This document shows, in pieces, positions 24,999 to 36,542 of a DNA stretch of 64,000 nt. Under the pieces are notes generated by a model, which was not told where the DNA came from, did no database searches, and saw nothing but the letters and a program-made list of their open reading frames with translations. Location of the stretch: the NCBI GenBank assembly GCA_032690845.1, contig CM064432.1:61874071-61938070 (forward strand), in the 5' to 3' direction. Every line of letters starts with the position of its first letter. Position 1 is the stretch's first letter. The DNA comes from Eleusine coracana subsp. coracana (Eukaryota; Streptophyta; Magnoliopsida; Poales; Poaceae). The position numbers were made by a program, and so were the translations under genes.

Positions 24999-26751
24999 GG
25001 CGCGAACGAATCAGAGCCTGGTTGGGGGGGATTGGTTTCTCCTTCCGCGTGCGTGTGAGATTACTTGCCTGCGCGTCGCCGGTCGGGACGGGCCTGCTCT
25101 CCTCTCCTCAACAGGCAGAGAGACCGATGATGGATTTTAACGGGCGGCGTCACTTGGCGGTGGGACCATGACGCCCGGGGCCACCGCCCAACCAGGTCGT
25201 GGTGGGGACCCGGATGACCTGTACCGGGCCCCTGCAGTATTAATCTGCGCGCCGCTGCGCATCCGACGGCCCGGGCCGCGTTGTCGTTTCCCCGGCTTTC
25301 CTGACGCGCGGGGCCCTCCTCCCCCACCACGGTGGTGGTCAAATTTGCAGACCATTGATGAATAATTAAGCTGTATTATGAGAGGGGACATTTGGATTAG
25401 GGCAACCGTTTAGCCTTAAGATTCGCGTCCGTGCGTGACTCGTGACCTCCTCTCACCATTCCTTCTGACAGACTGGACCGGCGATTTAAAATTTGCTTGG
25501 GGAACTGTAATTGACAGGTGGCCCCGACGCGGAGTAAGTGGGGACTGCGGTGGTGGCAGGGGGTCCACAGGCGGCATGGTGGGTGGGACCGGCTTGTTCG
25601 GCAACACGCTTGTTGTGTCCTGCGGGGTGTGCGTGCGGTTCTTGCGGTGTGCACACACACACCAGGACTCCAGGAGCAAAGGATCCGGTGCGGGTCCGCG
25701 CGCTCTGGGTCCCGCCGTGGTGGCCCGGCTGGATCCAACGCGAATTGCGGGGACCACCCGCCTGTAACCGAGGATCTGGGCCCATTTCTCCAGAGATATC
25801 GTGGGGGATCCACTGTACCACTCACTGCCCAGTGGCCCGTTGCGTGCGTTGATGGCGTTCTTGCTTCGGGCAGAATGCTTAATTTGTTGTGTCTGTCAGT
25901 CTGTGGGAGTAAAATTCATAAACACCCTGTATGTTTCTTGTTTCTCTATCAACAAACAGAGGAATATGTTGACATGTTTCATGTTGTACAAAAAGAAAAT
26001 GTTACTATAACTTAATTCTTTTTCTTTTTTGTGAATGGTTGTTTGGAATGTTTTCATATTGTATGATTCTTATTCTTTTTTGCGAATGGTTGTGTAGAAT
26101 GTTTCCATGTTGTACTCCTACTACCTCTGTATTTCTATTGCTGATGTCAATTACCATGGATCTATGCTAATTGACATCAAAAAAATAAACACATCTGTGG
26201 CAGCAAACATTAGTTGCCTGCTTTTTATAGTTACTACTTCCGATGGAGGATGATCACTATTTCTGCACACCACTTCGTTTGCTTCAAAGTTCAAACTGCC
26301 ACCTCTGCAGTCCACGGCCTTCTCCTCGCTGTCGCTGCTGCCGAATACTCAACGGGCTCTATCTGCCAAGTACTATGTCCAACGGGCTTTATCTGCGCCT
26401 ATCATAATTTCTCACATAAAGCCAGCCCTTTAAGAATTGAGAGCCCACAATGGCCATTACGAAATTTGCTTTGGACTGAGATTCTATGCCATTTCTGCGT
26501 CAACTTGCGTTCAGTCACTCCATTTCATGTCCGAAAAAATATCACTCGATTTTAGGGCACCTATTTGTGTTTGTCATGTCTGTTGATACAGGCTCATAGA
26601 AGGGGGAAAAAAAAGGAAATATATATTTGCAAACTTAACGTAAACAAAATCACTAAAAATAGCAAATTCAGTAAGCCCCGGCCCCCCGTGATAAAACCTG
26701 ATCCCTCGAGCTCTAGCCTTCAACTCAGCACGGATTCGACTAACATTTTCT
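24999..26751. other. TCP promoter and adjoining spacer
   Basis: Bases 24999-25400 are the GC-rich 5' flank of the minus-strand TCP gene. From 25400 to 25860 the sequence is GC-rich with several overlapping open frames, none like a known protein. At 26013-26115 a unit of about 50 bases is repeated in tandem (ATTCTTTTTCTTTTTTGTGAATGG and its copy 53 bases on). At 26141-26180 a fold-back pairs TGATGTCAATTA with TAATTGACATCA. Confidence 0.45.
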
Positions 26752-27265
26752 TTCAGTGACAAGTGACGTGTTTGTAGACAGGAAGGCACCACTAGCGACT
26801 TCATTACTCATTAGGATATGGGCTGTGATCAGGGATTCTGAGGGAAATTTCCTCAGAGCAGCGGCGAGACGATTGCCGGCTGTGGCGTTGGCCTTGACAG
26901 CGGAGGCCGAAGCGTGTCGGGATGGACTTCGTCTGATACCCGTTATGGTGCCAATTGGAGTGATTCTCGAAACAGACTCTATGGAGTTTGTGACGGCGTG
27001 GAATAAACGGGGCAACCACAGGTCTGAGATAGCTACCATCCTCGAAGATATACAGGAAATAGTCCGTCAGTTTGTGCCCTTCACGGTGCAACATGTGAGG
27101 CGAAAGGTAAACTACCCGGCACATGTCTGTGCAAGGAACGCTAGTTCTAATGCTTCTTCTATTTGGGACGTAATTCCTCCTAGTTTCTTGTTTAGGCCAC
27201 TACAACATGATTGTAATACGGTGGTCTAATAAATGAAGAAGTGTTTCCCAAAAAAAAAAATGGTG
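26752..27265 (+). mobile_element. LINE 3' relic with RNase H-like domain
   Basis: An open frame without an ATG (26756-27229, 157 residues) has the plan of the plant RVT_3 RNase H-like domain that sits at the end of LINE polyproteins: VIRDSEGNFL, then AEAEACRDGL with the acidic residue, then ETDS with the Asp, then VRRKVNYPAH at the end. The first catalytic Asp block is only weakly present (VFVDRKA). After the stop come AATAAATGAAGAAG and an A-run at 27250-27260, which is a retrotransposed 3' tail. It is therefore a 5'-truncated LINE insertion or a domesticated RNase H gene fragment. I favour the former because no start codon or reverse transcriptase is present. Confidence 0.65.
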
Positions 27266-28503
27266 AGCGTGTGTTTATGTATGTGAAGGTTTACGTCTAT
27301 ATCATTCCATATAAAATAAGATGCTGACAATAGAAAAATGAGATAAGATTGAGCCGCAAGCTCCGCTAAAAAGTTTTCAATTAACTGTTACATTCTTGGA
27401 TGGTATTGCCTGCGCGTCATCTTGTACCTTTATTTATGTAAATCACCTGTCCGGAAGTTGATTCCTTCGTATAATAACATTTCTATTAGGGATGCTTTGA
27501 GATGTCCTGAAGTTGACTCCATCACCTGACAAGTTCTCTTGCCTGTAATTCTTCTGCAGCAGACTCACTCGTCGACTTGCTTGTAGCTAGACATCACTCA
27601 ATCAGCATGACCCCACAAATTTGTGGGGTCGAAGCTGATGGAGCACCGATATGTAGCAAATGTTTCCAAGACGACAAGTCGCAAGCCTTTTGCCACCTCT
27701 GTTTTCTTGAATTTTGACGCTATAGGCTTTTCTCTTTTTTTTTTAGAAAATGGAAGAAACTTCCCGCCTCTATCCTGCTAGCTAGTAGGCCACTGCACTA
27801 TTGGCGGTCGTTGTCGTTCCGCCTGGTACATTTTGAATGCCCAGTTTATCCATTATCCAAATGATGATACTAGTTCAGTAAGCTGCTGTCATTGTTACTC
27901 GGTGAGATGCGTTAGACTTTGACCAAAAACTTTATACCAAAAGATTTTTGACAGAGGAAGTTGACACTAGACAGTTTTATACACTGAAAGAATGTCTGTG
28001 TACTGATCGCAAAAGAATGCTGCTTGCCTTCTTTACAGTGAAGAACTGAATCGTACCAGTGTGGTAACTTGGCGATATGCAGCAAATGATATCAAGTCAT
28101 AACCCTGTTGATTGCCACCTAATAATACGTTCTATTTCTTCTGTTTTTTTTTCTTTGAAATTATGACAATATAGAGTTTCCTTGGTCATCAATGTGCCCT
28201 ATTATCAATTAGTGTCGTTGAGATTGGCGCATTTAGAATGCCACATCTTCGGAATGATATGTCTCTAATAAGTTGCTGTCACTGTACTCGGTAGTATTCA
28301 ATTGTGAGATGTGTTTGACCAAAACTTTTTAGTAGTACTAGCACAGTACTGAACAAGCTGATGACACTAGACAGTTCACACTGAAAGAATGGTGGTACTG
28401 ATTGCCAAAGAATGCTGCTGTACAGCGAACTGAATCATCATACCAATTGTGTGGAAACTTGGCGGCAAACTGATAGAGCTGGTGGTTGGTGGTGGGCTTG
28501 GGA
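27266..28503. other. 3' flank of the sulfurase-like gene, with an internal duplication
   Basis: There is no gene here. Two diverged copies of a block of about 250 bases lie in the same orientation at about 27832-28088 and 28228-28474. Shared pieces include GCTGTCA(T/C)TGT, TTTGACCAAAA, GACACTAGACAGTT, ACTGAAAGAATG and CAAAGAATGCTGCT. The right copy ends just before the stop codon of the minus-strand gene, so it may be its 3' UTR. Confidence 0.5.
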
Positions 28504-30681
28504 TCACACCTCGACCGTCCTCTGGTTGAGCGCGGTGTACCTCCACCTCTCCTTCTCGACGAAGTCGGCGTCGAGGAACTTTGCGACGAACGCCCAGAGC
28601 CTGTACGCGTCCTCGAAGTTGCTGAGGAAGCCGAGCGACGCGTTGACCACGAACACCCCCACGTCGCCGCCGGCGGCGGCCTTCCTCTTGTTCCCAGCAG
28701 CAGCAGCACCTTCATCTTCAGAGACGAGCGGCCTGCGCTCGAGCACGAGTGCCCTGTCGGCCTCGTACTTGTCCGCGAACCAGATGTTGCGGATGAAGCC
28801 GCAGGTGAGCGCGATGGCGTGGCGGTCGGCGAGCTTCTGCACTAGCGGCGGCGCCACGCGCTCCCCTTTCCAGTCGAACACGTTGAACGCCAGCGACGGG
28901 CCCCGCTCGAACTTGACCCGCGGGCCGTACACCCGCACCAGCGCGTGGCCGTGGTGGTTTGTGGTGGTGGTGGTGGTCGACGACGACGACGAGGAGGACG
29001 ACGGGTGACGCAGCTTCTGCAGCGCCACCACGAGCCAGTTGCTCACGCAGCGGAGGCGGTTGCCGATTCCGACCAGGCCCAGCGCGTCCGCGTGGTCCAG
29101 CCCCCTGCACTCGATCGTGGGGGTCGGGGAGGCCTCCTCCTCCTCTGTTCCGTCATCAACCGCAGCAGAGGATTCAGGCTCGAAGCCGTTGATCTCGTCG
29201 TGGACCTCGCGGATCTCGTCGGAGACAGGAAGAGGGTCCGGGTGCAGGTTCCTGCTGACGGCGGCGCTGAGCGGGCCGGAGAAGGATACGCTAGTATCCA
29301 CGTCATCGAACTCCTCGTTCTCATCCTCCCCCTTGGGGTCGGGGAAACTCCGCGAGTGGTCGAGCTCAGTGGAGTACCCACCACCGCCGTCGTCGTCGTT
29401 GTAAGTAGTAGTAGAAGAAGGAGGAAGAAGCGACCATCGGCGGGCGGGAACGATGGTGACGACGCCGATGCTGCGCGCGACGACGGACCGCTCGAGCGCG
29501 GGGAGGCTGGACTTCTTCACGAACAGGCCCGCGAATCCGGACGGGTTCTCCCCGAACACCTTGAAGAAGTTGCAGACGATGAAGTCCGGGCGGAGGAGGG
29601 AGACCCCCAGCGTGTCGAGGTCCTTGGTCCCGGATGCGCAGGCGTCCAGCGCCACGTGCCACCCGCGCTCCTGCGCCGCGCTCATCCACAGGTACGGGTA
29701 CCGCGCGCCCGTCATCCGTGACGCCAGCGGGAACACGAACAGGCCGCGGTGGTGGCCTTTGCGGAGCCGGCCCTTGGAGAGCTTCTTCCGGAGGTCGGCG
29801 GCGTGGATGCGCATGCTCGGCCACGCGAAGGTCGCGGAGACCACGTCGGCGCCTCGGCGGCGCGCGGCGGTGGAGAGCGCCGCTGCGGCCTCGCTCTCGT
29901 AGTCGTACACGGTGAGGAGGTGCTTCCCGCCTCCACCTCCGCCGGAGGAGGAGGAGGAACCAAACGAGTAGGACTCGGCGAGGAGGCGGAAGGCGGTGGT
30001 CCGGTTGGCCGTGGGCACCATGGTGTACTCGTCCTCGGGGATCTTGAGCGACGCCATGATCCGCCTCGTCACGGCCGGTCCGATCGCCGCCGCTCCTCTC
30101 TCCCTGCCACCTGCGCCGCATTGCTGGACCTGGGTGCGGAGGCTGGTGGACTTGTACGCGATGTCGAAGAAGGGCGGCTGCCACCACGCCGGCGCCGATG
30201 AGGAAGAAGAGGTGGAGGGGAGGGAGGCGTTCATCTGCGCGTGGGAGAAGAGGTTGATGCCCGTGTAGTCGAGGCACACGTGGCGGTCCAGGTGGCCGTA
30301 CTCGTCCCCGCGCACGGCGTCAGCGCGCGCCACCGCGCCGTACTGCGGGAACGCGGCGGCGAACTCGGCGTAGGCGTCGGGGAGCGACGGGAGGGACTCG
30401 TGGTTCGTGAAGTGGGCACCCGCAAGCAGGCCTGACGCCGCCGCCTTGACGAAGTTGTGGCGCGACGCCCGCGCCGTCGTCGTTGTGACGGTGGTCGTCG
30501 TCGCCGCTGCTCTCTTTGTGGTGGCGCGCACCGGCATGCACCCCGGGATGCACATGTTGTGGTGGTCGTTGTGGGAGCCCGGTGGCATCCCGAGTTGCTG
30601 GTTCCCCTTTCTACTGCTGCTTCCTGCTCTGTCTTGGTCGTCCTTGCTGCTCCGGATGTACTTGTTGATGAGCACCAGCAT
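28504..30681 (-). CDS. Molybdenum-cofactor-sulfurase-like PLP-dependent protein
   Basis: A fold type I, class V aminotransferase-like protein, annotated in plants as Moco sulfurase-like. It is an intronless frame of 725 residues. The PLP core spans about 130-395. It includes a YEYGHLD-like start (EYGHLDRHVCLDYTG), Asp347 in ALDACASG for the cofactor ring, and NFFKVFGENPSG with Lys374 as the probable Schiff-base lysine (it corresponds to the YK-FG lysine of Moco sulfurases). A second conserved block at about 540-690 (GLDHADALGLVGIGNRLR, then VRVYGPRVKFERGP, then FIRNIWFADKYE) closes the fold. There is no MOSC domain, unlike true Moco sulfurase (ABA3 type), so a role in cofactor sulfuration is not established. 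Ser/Thr/Asp/Glu-rich low-complexity stretches lie at about 155-163, 243-252 and 430-520. MCIPGC at 43-48 could be a second start. Confidence 0.88.
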   Translation of the reverse strand: MLVLINKYIRSSKDDQDRAGSSSRKGNQQLGMPPGSHNDHHNMCIPGCMPVRATTKRAAATTTTVTTTTARASRHNFVKAAASGLLAGAHFTNHESLPSLPDAYAEFAAAFPQYGAVARADAVRGDEYGHLDRHVCLDYTGINLFSHAQMNASLPSTSSSSSAPAWWQPPFFDIAYKSTSLRTQVQQCGAGGRERGAAAIGPAVTRRIMASLKIPEDEYTMVPTANRTTAFRLLAESYSFGSSSSSGGGGGGKHLLTVYDYESEAAAALSTAARRRGADVVSATFAWPSMRIHAADLRKKLSKGRLRKGHHRGLFVFPLASRMTGARYPYLWMSAAQERGWHVALDACASGTKDLDTLGVSLLRPDFIVCNFFKVFGENPSGFAGLFVKKSSLPALERSVVARSIGVVTIVPARRWSLLPPSSTTTYNDDDGGGGYSTELDHSRSFPDPKGEDENEEFDDVDTSVSFSGPLSAAVSRNLHPDPLPVSDEIREVHDEINGFEPESSAAVDDGTEEEEASPTPTIECRGLDHADALGLVGIGNRLRCVSNWLVVALQKLRHPSSSSSSSSTTTTTTNHHGHALVRVYGPRVKFERGPSLAFNVFDWKGERVAPPLVQKLADRHAIALTCGFIRNIWFADKYEADRALVLERRPLVSEDEGAAAAGNKRKAAAGGDVGVFVVNASLGFLSNFEDAYRLWAFVAKFLDADFVEKERWRYTALNQRTVEV

Positions 30682-33600
30682 GGCTGTTGCCTCATGGATA
30701 GGTGGGAGGATTTAATCGGTCCGCGACTTGCAGCTAGCTGCTGCCGTCCCGGAGCTGGCACCCGGCCGCGTATGGCTCCGACAGCGACGACGCCTCGCTC
30801 CGTCGCTCGGCCGGCCGCGGGCGGCTTCGTTCTCCACCACCCCTTCCTTGCTCGACCAGCGGCGGTGTGCGCGCTCCCGCTGCCGAGGAAAGCTTTGTTT
30901 TTGCTTCATCGTCATCATCAGCTATAATAATAGACAGCGGTACCTCACCTCTCGCCCCCTCACACTCAAGCAAGAGTGACAGCAACCTCTAGTCGCAGCA
31001 AAAAGTTTGAAGCATCCATTCTACCCCCCCGCCCGTGGAGTCAATGACCTGTTGCTGACTAATATCTTTTTTCCTGATTAGATTAGATTTTTCCCTTTTT
31101 TGAGGTGCGAATGCCCCCGGCCTGCAGAAATTCCGGGTTGAGTCGTCTTTTTTTTCTGCATCTGCGGTGCTGGTGCCGGCGCTGACCGACCGGCTTGTGT
31201 TGTCACCGTGTGTGGATGTGAGGAATTACGGCGCGGTACAATACAGCCTCGCTGACCCATGGTGAAACTTCATCAATCAAGTGTAAAAGTCGTCGAGGAC
31301 ACGGACACGTTGCGGAATGCCTGCCCCACGTGTACACAGTACAGTCGAAATGGAAAGTTCCGTTCGGAGTGCACGCTGACCGTTTCAACAACAGAGTGAG
31401 TGACGATGCCATTACAAGAGCAAGTGCCAAGAAGAAGAAGAAAAAAGGGACGTGACTGCTGCTCCGTCTAGTCTAATTTCTACATCCTGTGTGGTGGATG
31501 AATTGTGCGAGTGAGATGGCATCGAAAAGGCAGCGAGAGGTTGTATGCACGTGAGGTGGCGCGCGGCCGTGGAGAAGGGAGAGGTGACCGTGCGACAGCG
31601 CCGTGTGCCGGCCGGCCGGGAAGGAACTGACTGATGAGGGGCCGTTTTGACCAGCCATGCCATATGGCTGTGATAAAACACAAGTATGAAACGAAAATCC
31701 CAGCACCACCGGGCGAGTCCTTGTCGCGTGGATGGTGGAAAAGGCACCATGATTTAGGGGGAGAGAGGGCAAGGGCAACTAGTGCCAACAACGGGCCCGT
31801 CCCACTCAGACGTGGACCGCAGCTGCAGCAGCCCGCGACCGGTTCAACGACGCTGACGCGGGATTCCGGCCGGTGCCGCCGCCGTGCCGTGCGCACGCAA
31901 GATATGTACGTATACCACCACCAACAACAACAAAAATATCTCACTCAACTCATTCAAAACACGCGCTTTCTTCTTCCACCCTCCATTAGCGGAGGCGACC
32001 ACCGTACCTCTGCCTCGACCTCGACCTCGATCGTCCGCTGTCTGTCAAGTTTAATTATTACCGCTCGGTTTCTTTTCTGGCAGTGAATAGGTAAACTGGC
32101 GACGGAAGATCGTGCCGTGCGTGGCGAGATGAGGAAGACATCCGTGCGATGGCGACACCGGTGAAAACCAAAAGTTAATAATGTGGAACGGCGACCGGTA
32201 ATTGCGGCTGCACCTGTCGCGACGGCTAGGCCACACACCGTGCCCATGTCCGCGCCGCTGTCCTTTTTTTGCTTTCTCTAATTACCGTGCGTGCGCGTCC
32301 GAAGGCTGCTGTAAACATCCACGGGCACGGGCGTCAACGGTTAACCGTCCAGCGGGTGGCATTGCAACTCAATGATGAAGTGACAACGTTCTTTGTTTCT
32401 ATATAACTGAATGAAGTTTTTAGATTATTACCATTGCAATGAATTGATTACCAAACCCAGACATGTAGTTCATACCTCTTGTACGCTCTATACCCGCATA
32501 ATGTTTGCTTAATATTACTTTATTGCAAACTATAAGTTAATAGAATATTTCATTATAAATTTCCAATACTAAGACCTTTTTTATAACTCATACTAATATG
32601 AGAGAAAGGACATTAAAAACAAAATGCAATACATATTCTTCATAATAATGCAATACTACATCAGTCTAACATCAATTCTCAAATGAACTTGAATATATAT
32701 GTATTTATATTATTTTTCTTGATATGTCTAGGATGTCTATATACAATGGATCAAAAATATAGTACATACTTGCTAATTTGACAATGAGAAAAAATGTTAA
32801 CATTGAACAATTTTGTCTTCCATCAAAAGAGAAATAATAACCTGCATACAGATATGATTGCTTTAGCCTCAGACTTAGCCCTAAGCATTACATCCTTACA
32901 GTATGAAGGAACTAACGACAATGTATACATGTATGATCTCTTGTACTATGTAGGACCTCTCGTAGCTTACTCTTAAGCACTTAAGCTTCTACCTAGTTTA
33001 TTCCGTCAATAGCTTTGAATCAAATTTGGTTATGCTATTTGATTATAATTAATGATTATTTAGTAATAGATTGTCTTCTATTTGTTTTTTTTTCTAAATA
33101 AAAAGGAACAAATGGTCGTGTTCAAAGAACAAGGGCAAACATGCGGTTGCATATCAAAATAAGAGGACAAAATCAATTATCTCTAACTCATAAATTTTTT
33201 ATGAACAACCAGTAACTTAATCTTGCATTCAATCATTTTTGTTTGTTCATAAATTATTGCGTATGTAAAATATTATTACATTTAGCATGTTTGTTAGATT
33301 GCGAGCAGGGTTTAAAAAACCATTAGAAACTAGAATTGTTTTTGTGGAAGCTGAAAAAACTGGTCTCACGCAGTTGTAGTGGATGACTATGTTTTGATAA
33401 ACCGAATCTTGACACTGTAGCAATATGGTTTCTGTATTTTTTATGATTTTCTGATACAGGAAAAATCAAATGGTTGCATATCAAAATAAGAGGACTAAAA
33501 CAATTGTCTCTAACTCATAAGCTTTTCATGAACAGTTAGTGACTTAACCGTTGCACTCTTAACCTTGTATTCAATCATTTTTTGTTTGTTCCTCAACTAT

Positions 33601-34646
33601 TGCATATGTAAAAAATTCTTCATGTAATACATTGGCGTTTGGCATGTTTGTTAGATTGTGAGCAAGTTTCAGGAAACTATTGGAAACTAGACTGGATTTT
33701 GCGGAAATTGAAAAAACTGATCCAGTACGAGTTGTAGTGGATGGCTATTGTTTTGATAAATCCAACCTTAGATCTGTATTTTATGTGATTTCTTGGTACG
33801 GAAAAGAACCGAGCGGTTTATGGTTTTATGAACCTTGGGTTTGCTCGGTTTCATGTCCACCCCTGTCAGTCCATTCCCAGTTAAACTAGCCCAAATACTC
33901 CCGAGTCCCAAGTCCCAACGAGTGAAAGCGGCCGATGTCAGTTCAACTTATTGTAATCAAGCCCATTCATAATCTCTCAGCCTTCATCCAGTAGTAGGGA
34001 AAACAATGACGTAGCAGATCGACACTGACAGGGTGTCCGATTGAAAGCGTTCCGGCATCAGGCTGCTTTCACCGGGCCGGCGGAATTTAATCAGTGGTCC
34101 AAACAAAAGGTGTACGTGGATACGACCGAGCACTGGTTTCGTCACGAATCCAGGATCACCGATGGGTATGGCATGTTCTAATCACTAGCCTGGGCCACCG
34201 TGATGCACGTCTTCACACCACACTGAAATACTTTGATCAAACATCTAAAAGAAAAGCTTTGGCCGTCGAGTTCCTACTTCGTAATTTCACTTCCTGCTTG
34301 CCGGAAAAAACAAACCCCCTCCAGGTCACTACATGTGAAGTTGGGGAGGCACGTTACTGCTTAATTTCACTTCTTAATTTCACTCCTTAATTTTACGATC
34401 GTGAGCAGGACCTCGCGTGACCGATCCCTCGGCCTCGGCGTGGTCACCGTCGCTTGACATCGTGACACTGAGATGCGAGGAGCAAGCGCGCCGGGCCAAA
34501 AACCAGACGCACCCTTGCTCGTCGGCATCCGCAGCTTGCAAGTACTCTAGCCTAGAGATAAGGATGACACAGCGGGTGGGGAGTGTGGAGCGTGGCCTGT
34601 AGCCAGCTCTACCACGTCACTCACTCGGTCACTCCTCACTCCTGCC
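30682..34646. other. Divergent spacer between the sulfurase-like and SDH genes
   Basis: This holds the 5' flanks of two divergent genes, 4 kb apart. Bases 30682-32300 are mixed to GC-rich, with scattered frames that look random. Bases 32390-33900 are strongly AT-rich and contain a tandem duplication listed separately. Near 34330-34395 the phrase TTAATTTCACT is repeated three times. I see no coding or RNA gene. Confidence 0.45.
33145..33805. repeat. Tandem direct duplication of about 330 bases
   Basis: Two copies, at about 33145-33466 and 33472-33805, share GGTTGCATATCAAAATAAG, TCTCTAACTCATAA, TGTTTGTTAGATTG, GAGCAGG/GAGCAAG, GTTGTAGTGGATG and TGTTTTGATAAA in the same order. They have diverged by scattered substitutions, and the second carries a short insertion. 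It may be a transposon fragment duplicated in place. Confidence 0.8.
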
Positions 34647-34653
34647 TATAAAA
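34647..34653 (+). promoter_or_regulatory. TATA box of the sorbitol dehydrogenase gene
   Basis: CCTATAAAA lies 98 bases before the ATG at 34745, a standard distance for a short plant 5' leader. Confidence 0.65.
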
Positions 34654-34744
34654 TCGTCACGCCAGTCACCACCTGCTCCGCGCTCGCCTGAGTACACACA
34701 CAGTTTCTGTAGAGTGACGAAAGGAACGGAGGAGGAAGGGAGAG

Positions 34745-36542
34745 ATGGGGAAGGGTGGGAAAGGAACCGAGGCGGCGCCGGCGATCGATGCCGGCGAGGG
34801 GGAGGAGGAGAACATGGCGGCGTGGCTGGTGGCCAAGAACACGCTCAAGATCATGCCCTTCAAGCTTCCGCCCCTCGGTTTGTGTCCCCTGATGGAAACT
34901 TCTTACTTGTGTTTATTTGCCCGATCCATCGAACGTGCCCTGTTTGTCAGTAGGATTTTTCGCGGTCCTTTTTATCTTCTTTTGGTATTGGTTGGTCGAG
35001 AATCGAGATTGGATCAGTTCCTGAGCGGGTTGTTTACTCTTTCGTGCAGATCTATAATCTCTTGTCCTGTTTTCCATGCGTAGATTTTGGAAGTCAAATA
35101 TGCTTATGATTGAGTAGTATATATTTTATTTTTTGGAAGTGAAATATGCTTAGGCCGTGGATCGGGAGGATCCTTTGCATCTGCAGGCATTAGGAGGTCT
35201 GACATGTGGACCCACCTGGCCCACATGTCTGTCGATGCAGGTTCTGATTTCCTCTTTGTATACTAGGCAAATACAGAGTATGGTACGAAGAAGAAGCGAA
35301 ATGTACAATAACTGTTGTTTCCTCTGTTGCTAGTTGCTTAAGTAGTTGTAGTCTGATCAGTGATCATGCGTGAGGAACTCACTTGGTATATATGGTTTCT
35401 GAGTGTCGAGTCGAGGGACACGGTTTGAGATTGAGTAACACAGTGAATATGTTCAGGGCCTCATGATGTCCGGGTGCGCATGAAGGCAGTGGGGATCTGC
35501 GGCAGCGACGTGCATTACCTCAGGGTAGGTGGTCTATCTATCTACCTGCTGTTGTTCATCAATCGAGAACCACTAGGCATCTGCAACAAATCTAAATCTA
35601 ACCGTCGTCGCATTGCAAATGATGAAATTGCAGGAGATGCGCATCGCTCATTTCGTTGTGAAGGAGCCGATGGTGATCGGCCACGAGTGCGCGGGCGTGA
35701 TCGAGGAGGTGGGCACGGGCGTGACCCACCTGTCCGTGGGCGACCACGTGGCGCTGGAACCCGGGATCAGCTGCTGGCGCTGCCGCCACTGCAAGGGCGG
35801 GCGGTACAACCTTTGCGACGACATGAAGTTCTTCGCGACGCCGCCGGTGCACGGCTCCCTTGCCAACCAGATCGTCCACCCTGCCGACCTGTGCTTCAAG
35901 CTCCCCGACGGCGTGTCCCTGGAGGAAGGCGCCATGTGCGAGCCGCTGAGCGTGGGCGTGCACGCGTGCCGCCGGGCCGGGGTGGGCCCCGAGACGGGCG
36001 TCCTCGTGATGGGCGCCGGGCCCATCGGCCTCGTCAGCCTGCTCGCCGCCAAGGCCTTCGGCGCGCCGCGGGTGGTCGTCGTCGACGTCGACCCGCACCG
36101 CCTCTCCGTGGCGTCGTCCCTCGGCGCCGACGCCACCGTGGAGGTGTCCACGGCGGCGGCCGACGTGGCGGGCGAGGTGGACCGGATCAAGGCGGCGATG
36201 GGGGGAGAGATCGACGTGAGCCTGGACTGCGCCGGGTTCGAGAAGACGGTGGCGACGGCGCTGGAGGCGACGCGGCCCGGCGGGAGGGTGTGCCTCGTGG
36301 GCCTGGGCCATAACGAGATGACCGTGCCGCTGACGTCGGCGGCGATAAGGGAGGTGGACGTGGTGGGGATCTTCAGGTACAAGGACACGTGGCCGCTGTG
36401 CATCGAGTTCTTGAGGTCGGGCAAGGTGGACGTGAAGCCGCTCATCACACACCGCTTCGGGTTCTCGCAGCAAGACGTCGAGGAGGCGTTCGAGGTCAGC
36501 GCGCGCGGACGCGACGCCATCAAGGTCATGTTCAACCTCTAG
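34745..36542 (+). CDS. SDH: Sorbitol (L-iditol) dehydrogenase
   Basis: Zinc- and NAD-dependent medium-chain dehydrogenase that oxidises sorbitol and related polyols to ketoses in the cytosol, linking sorbitol to fructose metabolism. Exons 34745-34877, 35457-35524 and 35634-36542 join in frame to 369 residues, the normal plant SDH length. Visible landmarks are GICGSDVHY with Cys59, GHE with His84-Glu85, and Glu170 in CEPLSVG, which together form the catalytic zinc site. Four cysteines (114, 117, 120, 128) form the structural zinc lobe. GAGPIG at 194-199 is the NAD-binding Rossmann turn, and VVDVDPHRL after it carries the acidic residue that favours NAD over NADP. From memory, a single SDH gene lies next to DREB1 genes in rice; here it converges on a DREB1 gene. 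Confidence 0.96.

Noticed and set aside
23914..25140. Long frames overlapping the TCP gene on both strands (up to 374 codons)
   Set aside because: They run across the TCP CDS in other frames, show only low-complexity residues and lack family motifs.
28945..30277. Long frames overlapping the sulfurase-like gene
   Set aside because: Composition shadows; the 725-residue frame carries all the conserved blocks.
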